Both the position numbers and the translations under genes were made by a program. The notes beneath the pieces were generated by a model that ran no database searches, was not told where the DNA came from, and was given only the letters and a program-made list of their open reading frames with translations. Of a stretch of DNA of 64,000 bases, positions 59,358-64,000 are shown in pieces. Within the stretch, counting starts at the first letter, position 1; every line of letters starts with the position of its first letter. The stretch spans positions 186,001 through 250,000 of the forward strand of contig JAACJM010000114.1 in assembly GCA_013368315.1 (NCBI GenBank), written 5' to 3'. The stretch comes from Tetrapyrgos nigripes. Its lineage: Eukaryota > Basidiomycota > Agaricomycetes > Agaricales > Campanellaceae.

Positions 59358-61300
59358 TCAAATGCTTTCCTCCGCATGGACGGGAACAAAGTAACAGAAA
59401 GATGTCGTACATATCCTGGTGACTGGGAGCATATCAGATGAGAACGCTTCCACTGGAGAAGTTGTAAGAAAACACTCACGTCACACCCTGAATCTCAAGG
59501 TCAAGCTTTCTGAAGAGATATCCCATCACCAAGTACAATTCACACCATGCAAGGCTGTTTGAATGATATCAGAACATGAAATCGCGGGAGGAAGAAAGTA
59601 TGTACGAACTTCATTCCAATGCATTGTCTCGGCCCTCGAGAGAAAGGGACCAAGTAGCTATCCAATTGACGATCACGATCTTGAAGCCAGCGATCCGGCG
59701 AGAATTTGAAGGGGTCGGGAAATAAGTCAGGGCTCCAGTGCATGAACGTCGCACCCATGGAGACGATAGTCTGCAGTCCATCACATATCAAAAAAGGCAG
59801 ATGAAGATAACAGAAAAGTGCTACTTACACCTCGAGGAATTTCATATCCCATAATCTTCGCAGAAGTTGGCTGAACTTCTCGAAGCAGACCCACTGGTAC
59901 ACCAATACTCAGACGAAGCGATTCTTTGATTACTGCGGTCTGCGGATGTTGAGCAGCTTGAGTATATGAGACTGGCAAGGAAACAATAGCACGTACAAGA
60001 AATGGCAGCTTCTCCAGCGTCTCATAGGAGATCGGCGTGTTGGAATCTGGCCATGCACTCCTAAGCTCTTTCCTCAGCCTCCCGAGTAATTCTGGATCGG
60101 TATGCACATAAAAGCATCCAACAGTACACGCATTGGCCACTGTATCAGTAAACCGTCAGTCTGGATACTCGAGACTAGTTATGGACCGACATCCCTGTAT
60201 CCGTCCCAGCAAACGTCAAGTTCATCCCTTCGTCAAACAAATCCTGCCACGACGCATCCTCGATATTGACAATGCGACTGAATATCGTCTCGCGTTCATC
60301 GTCCTGTTGGACTTGGGCTTTCCTTTCGACAAAGTTTGACGCATGAGCCCCGAGGGTGGAGACAACCTCTGAGATCCCTTCTGGAATGAGTCGTTTCTGG
60401 ATGAAAGGAGGCAAATTGGATATGATGTAATCCTCAATCCACGGAAAGTGACGAGCAACGCCATTCTGAAGGACAGCTGCCTCTGTGCCAAGGATAATAG
60501 GGTGTTGAAAGGAGGGATGAGAAATGGCTCCTGCATCTTCCCCAGACATGTAGTCATATACAACATCCAGGCTGAAACAACGAAATGCACAGAATAGGTC
60601 GATAGGCCCTTTGCTCAAAGAAAGCTTTTCTACGAGATGCTTGACCTAATTTGGATAAAAAATGAGTTAATGTCTGTTGAGGGCGCAGTAGGATAAGGAC
60701 CTACTTTTGCTTGGATAGAACTTTCTAATTTGAGGATGGCACGACGGGAAAACAATGGGTTCATGGACTCTCTCCGTTTGCGGTGGAACACGGGGTCCCA
60801 CGTTCCGAAAGATGACAAGTCCTCATTCATCGTTTTATACAGGCCCTTGTCCTTCAAAAATTTCGAACCGGAGTGGTAAATATCCTTGTAGGCGTCAGGA
60901 GAACTGAAGTGAAGCTGGAGAAGCAAGTATGGTGGTAAGACTCCTGTCGTCGGCATAGGGAAGGAACAACGCACTTCATTTGGACCAATCCTGACCACGG
61001 GCCCTATCCAATCCAAGTCAGCAAAGTGGGCTTGAAGATACTGCACGACGACATACCATACTGTTTGTGAAGATCGTGTAGATGGGCGACAAACTTTCCA
61101 TTGTGGTAGACGTCGTAGTAGGCTTGGTAAAGATTTGTTGATAAAGCTGCGAGAAGCGGACCTGGAAAAGGCGCGAGTGGGCTCCATAGACTGCAAACAA
61201 CCATCTTGCAGCAAACGATGACCAGCATGGTCAGGAATAGACTGATTATCCATTCTCGAGGAGGTAAACTTGCAGAAAGGCCCTCGGTTTTCAACTCCAT
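59358..61300 (-). CDS. Cytochrome P450, tandem copy B
   Basis: Microsomal P450, about 510 residues, the intact-looking neighbour of copy A. MELKTEGLSASLPPREWIIS precedes a membrane helix (LFLTMLVIVCCKMVV) and the proline hinge PLAPFPGP. Then VFHRKRRESMNPLFSRRAI, the I-helix LTFAGTDT, TAVIKESLRLS (ExxR), VGLLREVQPTSAKIMGYEIPRG, FPDPFKFSPDRW and the heme loop FSRGPRQCIGMK. The last exon reads TSFCYFVPVHAEESI, aligning with the usual YFVPV end (stop 59358-59360). The intron between FAGTDT and VANACTVGCFYV (60140-60194) has no GT donor: it starts GGATGT right after a GATACAG that is repeated at the acceptor. If not spliced, a stop follows within ten codons. Copies A and B share most motifs but differ throughout. 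Confidence 0.85.
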
Positions 61301-61691
61301 GGCAAATTAAGTCCGTTGGGGTTCAAGGATTGCTGTCCCAGCCCGGGAGATAGAAAGGTCAGGAATGAACGGGAGCTATGTGAATTTAAGAAGCTCGAGA
61401 AGTCCCCACAGCCAAAAGACAACATCATTGATTCAAACATTCCTGGAAGAAGATAAATGAGATACATAAATCAGTTGACGATTGAAAAACAAACAGTCAC
61501 GTACCAACGGCAAGTCCTATATATTCAAAGAAGGTGATTTGTGCATTGCTGGAAATAATGTGATGGTTGTTCAAAGTCGCAACGAAGCAGACGAGTAAAT
61601 TTACATCGGCCTTTGATCGTACAAAACGCACACTATTACATTTCCACGCTATATACTGTACAACGTACTCTCATCCAAAAATACAAGTACA
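61301..61691. other. Intergenic: P450 copy B promoter and 3' flank of the ZNFX1-like gene
   Basis: About 390 bases with no gene or clear promoter word recognised. Confidence 0.45.
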
Positions 61692-64000
61692 TTACAGCCC
61701 GAGTTGCGCATCCGATACAAAATGAGAGCCACCAGCGCATCGATATCCGTCGTGGCTCTTGATCCATTGAAACCCGGCTACACAGATTCCCATACTTCTC
61801 AACTTTTGTTGGGCTTGAGCCTCTTTCTTTCTAGCCTTCTCTTCAGCCTCACACCTTGCCTTCAACTCAGCTTCACGCCTTTCCCTTGCTCGTCTAGCCT
61901 CCTCTTCTCGAATATGCTGCAACTCCCTCTGGGATAGTTCTGCATGGCTAACGAAATGAGAACCGCCTGCGCATCTATAGCCATAGGATTGTTTGATCCA
62001 TTGGTAACCTCGCGGACAGACCCCCATCTCCCTGAGTTTTTTCTGAACCTTCTCCTCTCGCTTTCGCGCCTGCTCTTCCGCCTCTCGTTTCGCCTTGAGT
62101 TCCGCCTCGTGTTTTTCCCGCAATTTTCTGGCATTCTCCTCCCGTTGACGCTTCAACTCCTGCTTTCTCAGAAAATAGCGTTTGCGTGCTTGAGCTAAGG
62201 CAAGCTCCTTTGCACGCTGTCGTTCTTCTTCCTGCCGGCAGGCTTCCAGTATTTCTTGCTCTGCTTTACGCAACTCTTCTTCCAACTTCGTCGCAGCTTT
62301 GTCTGCCTGAAGCTGATTCCAAAGCGTCGGCTGGGTTTTGCGGAGAGTAGGCGATTTCAGAGTGGACGATTTTGGAGACGGCCTCGCGCTCGGCGTGGAC
62401 AACGACGAAGAGCCAGTGCTACCAGACGGGGGGGTTGCCGATGGAGAATTAGCTGCAGGATTGATAACCGTGCCAGTACCTTTCTTCGAAGTGGGACTAG
62501 AAGCTGACTTTGGCGCTTGGACTGGAGTCTGCTGTGGCGATGGGGGGGCAACTTTGGAAGCAGAAGTTCGCAGCTGATCGATGCGATCCTTGAGAGACTG
62601 CAAGTCCTGCTGCTTCTGACTTAAAGCGTTGTCTCGGTCTTGCTTGAGTTGTAGGTCCCGAAGCGTCTGCTCCTCCAGTCTACGCCCCTCCTCGACCTGC
62701 GCCACGCGGCGAGAATGTTCTGCTTCATCCTCCTGCAATTTCTTTCGCCTAGCAAATTCCTTCTGTTGTCTAGCTTCGGCAGCCTTCTGCTTCCTGTCGC
62801 ATTTCTTGCATGTCGGAATATCTGCGTCAGAGCACTTGCGGGATTTGTCATGGCCCTTTGGGCACTGGGAGGGAATGGTATGTTGGCAGGCCATCTTCGA
62901 ATGATCGGGTAGCTTATGACACTTGAGAGGACAGGTATGTTGGCCGCAACTCAGCATGACTCCACTGATAGCCCAACGTCAGAATTAGCGATAAGCACGG
63001 AGCAACGCAAACATACCATGGTTCAGAGCAGCCACCATCGGGACATTCTGTATCAAACTGGTCTTCAGTCTGTAGCAGGGCAACGCGATCAGGGTGCCCT
63101 TCGCATTTGACTGGAAATCCATGATAGACGTGTTGCTGCTCCCGCAACAACTGTAATAGCTGCTGCCAGAGCTCCTTGCCCTTCCTCGCCTGTGTGAACG
63201 TGTTCGAGTTTCCGATTATGATGATGGCATTACGAGCTCGCGACAAGAGCACGTTCAACCTTTCAGGGGAGAACATATCAAGAAGATCCTCTAAGAACTG
63301 GTCTAGGGCATGGTTTGTGTAACAGACAACAAGTATCTTCTGATCGGAATATTGGTGAAGGAATTTCGCAAGTAGTGCGCCAATAAAGGATTTCCCGGTC
63401 CCTGCCTCAGAAGATAAGCACGAGCAGAAGCAGAACATGGGCTTCGTGCACTTACCAGATGGACCTTGAATGATGGATATGTTCTGTGCCAGACCGCACA
63501 GCAGAGACTCGGCCTGCGTGCCGTCAAGAACTATTGACTTGCTTATCTGCAGGAGGTTCTGAATGTCTTGCCGAGGGTTTTGGTCAAAGAGACAGGTGGT
63601 GTTGGAGAGCGAGACGGGATGATCGGGGGATCCAAGAAGTTGCCCTTCCTTCCAGAATAGCAACTCTTCGGACAAAGGGAGCGTCTTAATTCGTTTCAAC
63701 GCGTTCAGGATAGGATCGTATGAAAATAACGCAACGTCGATTTGGATAAGCTTGACTTTTTTGGCAGATTCCAGGCGGAGCAACAAGGTCGTTATGCTCA
63801 ACTGTCCTTCCATCTCCAAGACAAGCTGGGGTGGATTCTTCGCTAGTTCCACTTCATCGCGTCGGACAGAGGGAAACGCTACGACGTCGCCGTCCACCAT
63901 GAGACAAGTAAGCGACCCATTCTTCAGAATCTTGGCACTCTCTTTATCCCTCCAATACTTCTTTCGTTGTTCATCAGTTTTGCCTTTCAGCTGGGGAAAA
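61692..64000 (-). CDS. NFX1/ZNFX1-type helicase-like protein, internally deleted, 5' end beyond the window
   Basis: C-terminal part of an SF1 NFX1-type zinc-finger helicase-like protein. From the window edge: KYWRDKESAKILKNGSL, VDGDVVAFPSVRRDEV, and a P-loop GPSGTGKSFIGALLAKF split by an intron (donor near 63455). Next is YTNHALDQFLEDLLD (motif Ia), joined without any intron to MFSPERLNVLLSRARNAIIIIGN (motif VI). Some 400-600 residues holding the DEAA box and the second RecA part are missing. After that come zinc-binding Cys/His clusters (ECPDGGCSEPCG, CGQHTCPLKCH, CPKGHDKSRKCSD, CKKC), a long Lys/Glu/Arg coiled coil with a Ser/Pro-rich break, and two copies of a 30-residue C-terminal module (MGVCPRGYQWIK...GYRCAGGSHFVS and MGICVAGFQWIK...GYRCAGGSHFVS). 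The 3' stop is at 61692. The 5' exon probably begins near 63990 after a CCCCAG acceptor. Confidence 0.82.

Noticed and set aside
52681..61300. Classical secondary-metabolite gene cluster
   Set aside because: No polyketide synthase, peptide synthetase, terpene cyclase, transporter or cluster regulator is present in the window.

Overview
The window is eukaryotic and almost certainly from a mushroom-forming basidiomycete (Agaricomycetes). The genes are densely packed and cut by many short (about 45-70 nt) GT-AG introns. The family content is typical of that group: a FunK1-type kinase, an atypical G-alpha subunit, a huge TRANK1-like UvrD protein, a DUF5695-type secreted glycosidase-like protein, an NFX1/ZNFX1-type protein and paired P450s. 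I recognise 23 protein-coding loci, no rRNA or tRNA gene and no CRISPR. I rebuilt exon-intron structures by hand from splice sites and reading-frame phase. Where every exon phase closes (genes at 2023, 4158, 7988, 9831, 11468, 25080, 26988 and 30789) the model is strong.

Layout. 0-4 kb (+): an MDR-type oxidoreductase and an orphan coiled-coil protein. 4-26 kb (all -): a secreted six-hairpin glycosidase-like protein, DUS2 (tRNA dihydrouridine), a histidine phosphatase with a MITE in one intron, an orphan membrane protein, the 8.3-kb TRANK1-like gene, MLH1 (mismatch repair) and RidA. 27-35 kb (+): an unusual G-alpha subunit whose catalytic Gln is Ala, then a 1,168-residue mucin-like single-pass membrane protein with endocytic-type DPF/NPF motifs. 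35-38.5 kb (-): a decayed CE1 esterase and a flavocytochrome b2. 39-47.6 kb (+): two tandem isocitrate-lyase/PEP-mutase superfamily paralogues, a C2H2 zinc-finger protein and adenosine kinase. 48-50.7 kb (+): a frameshifted FunK1 kinase. 50.7-52.7 kb: gene-poor DNA with two inverted-repeat elements. 52.7-64 kb (-): a flavin monooxygenase, a HIT-like protein, two tandem P450s and a ZNFX1-like gene that runs off the window and has lost most of its helicase core.

The loci do not form one obvious pathway. Flavocytochrome b2 and the two lyase-family genes (36-43 kb) are a plausible organic-acid metabolism neighbourhood. The monooxygenase and P450 pair (52.7-61 kb) is a plausible small oxidative cluster but has no core biosynthetic enzyme. 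The most unusual items are the G-alpha lacking its catalytic glutamine, a near-identical intron without a GT donor shared by two diverged P450 paralogues, the helicase-core deletion, two TA-flanked MITEs, and recurrent single-base frameshifts that are either real decay or assembly error.
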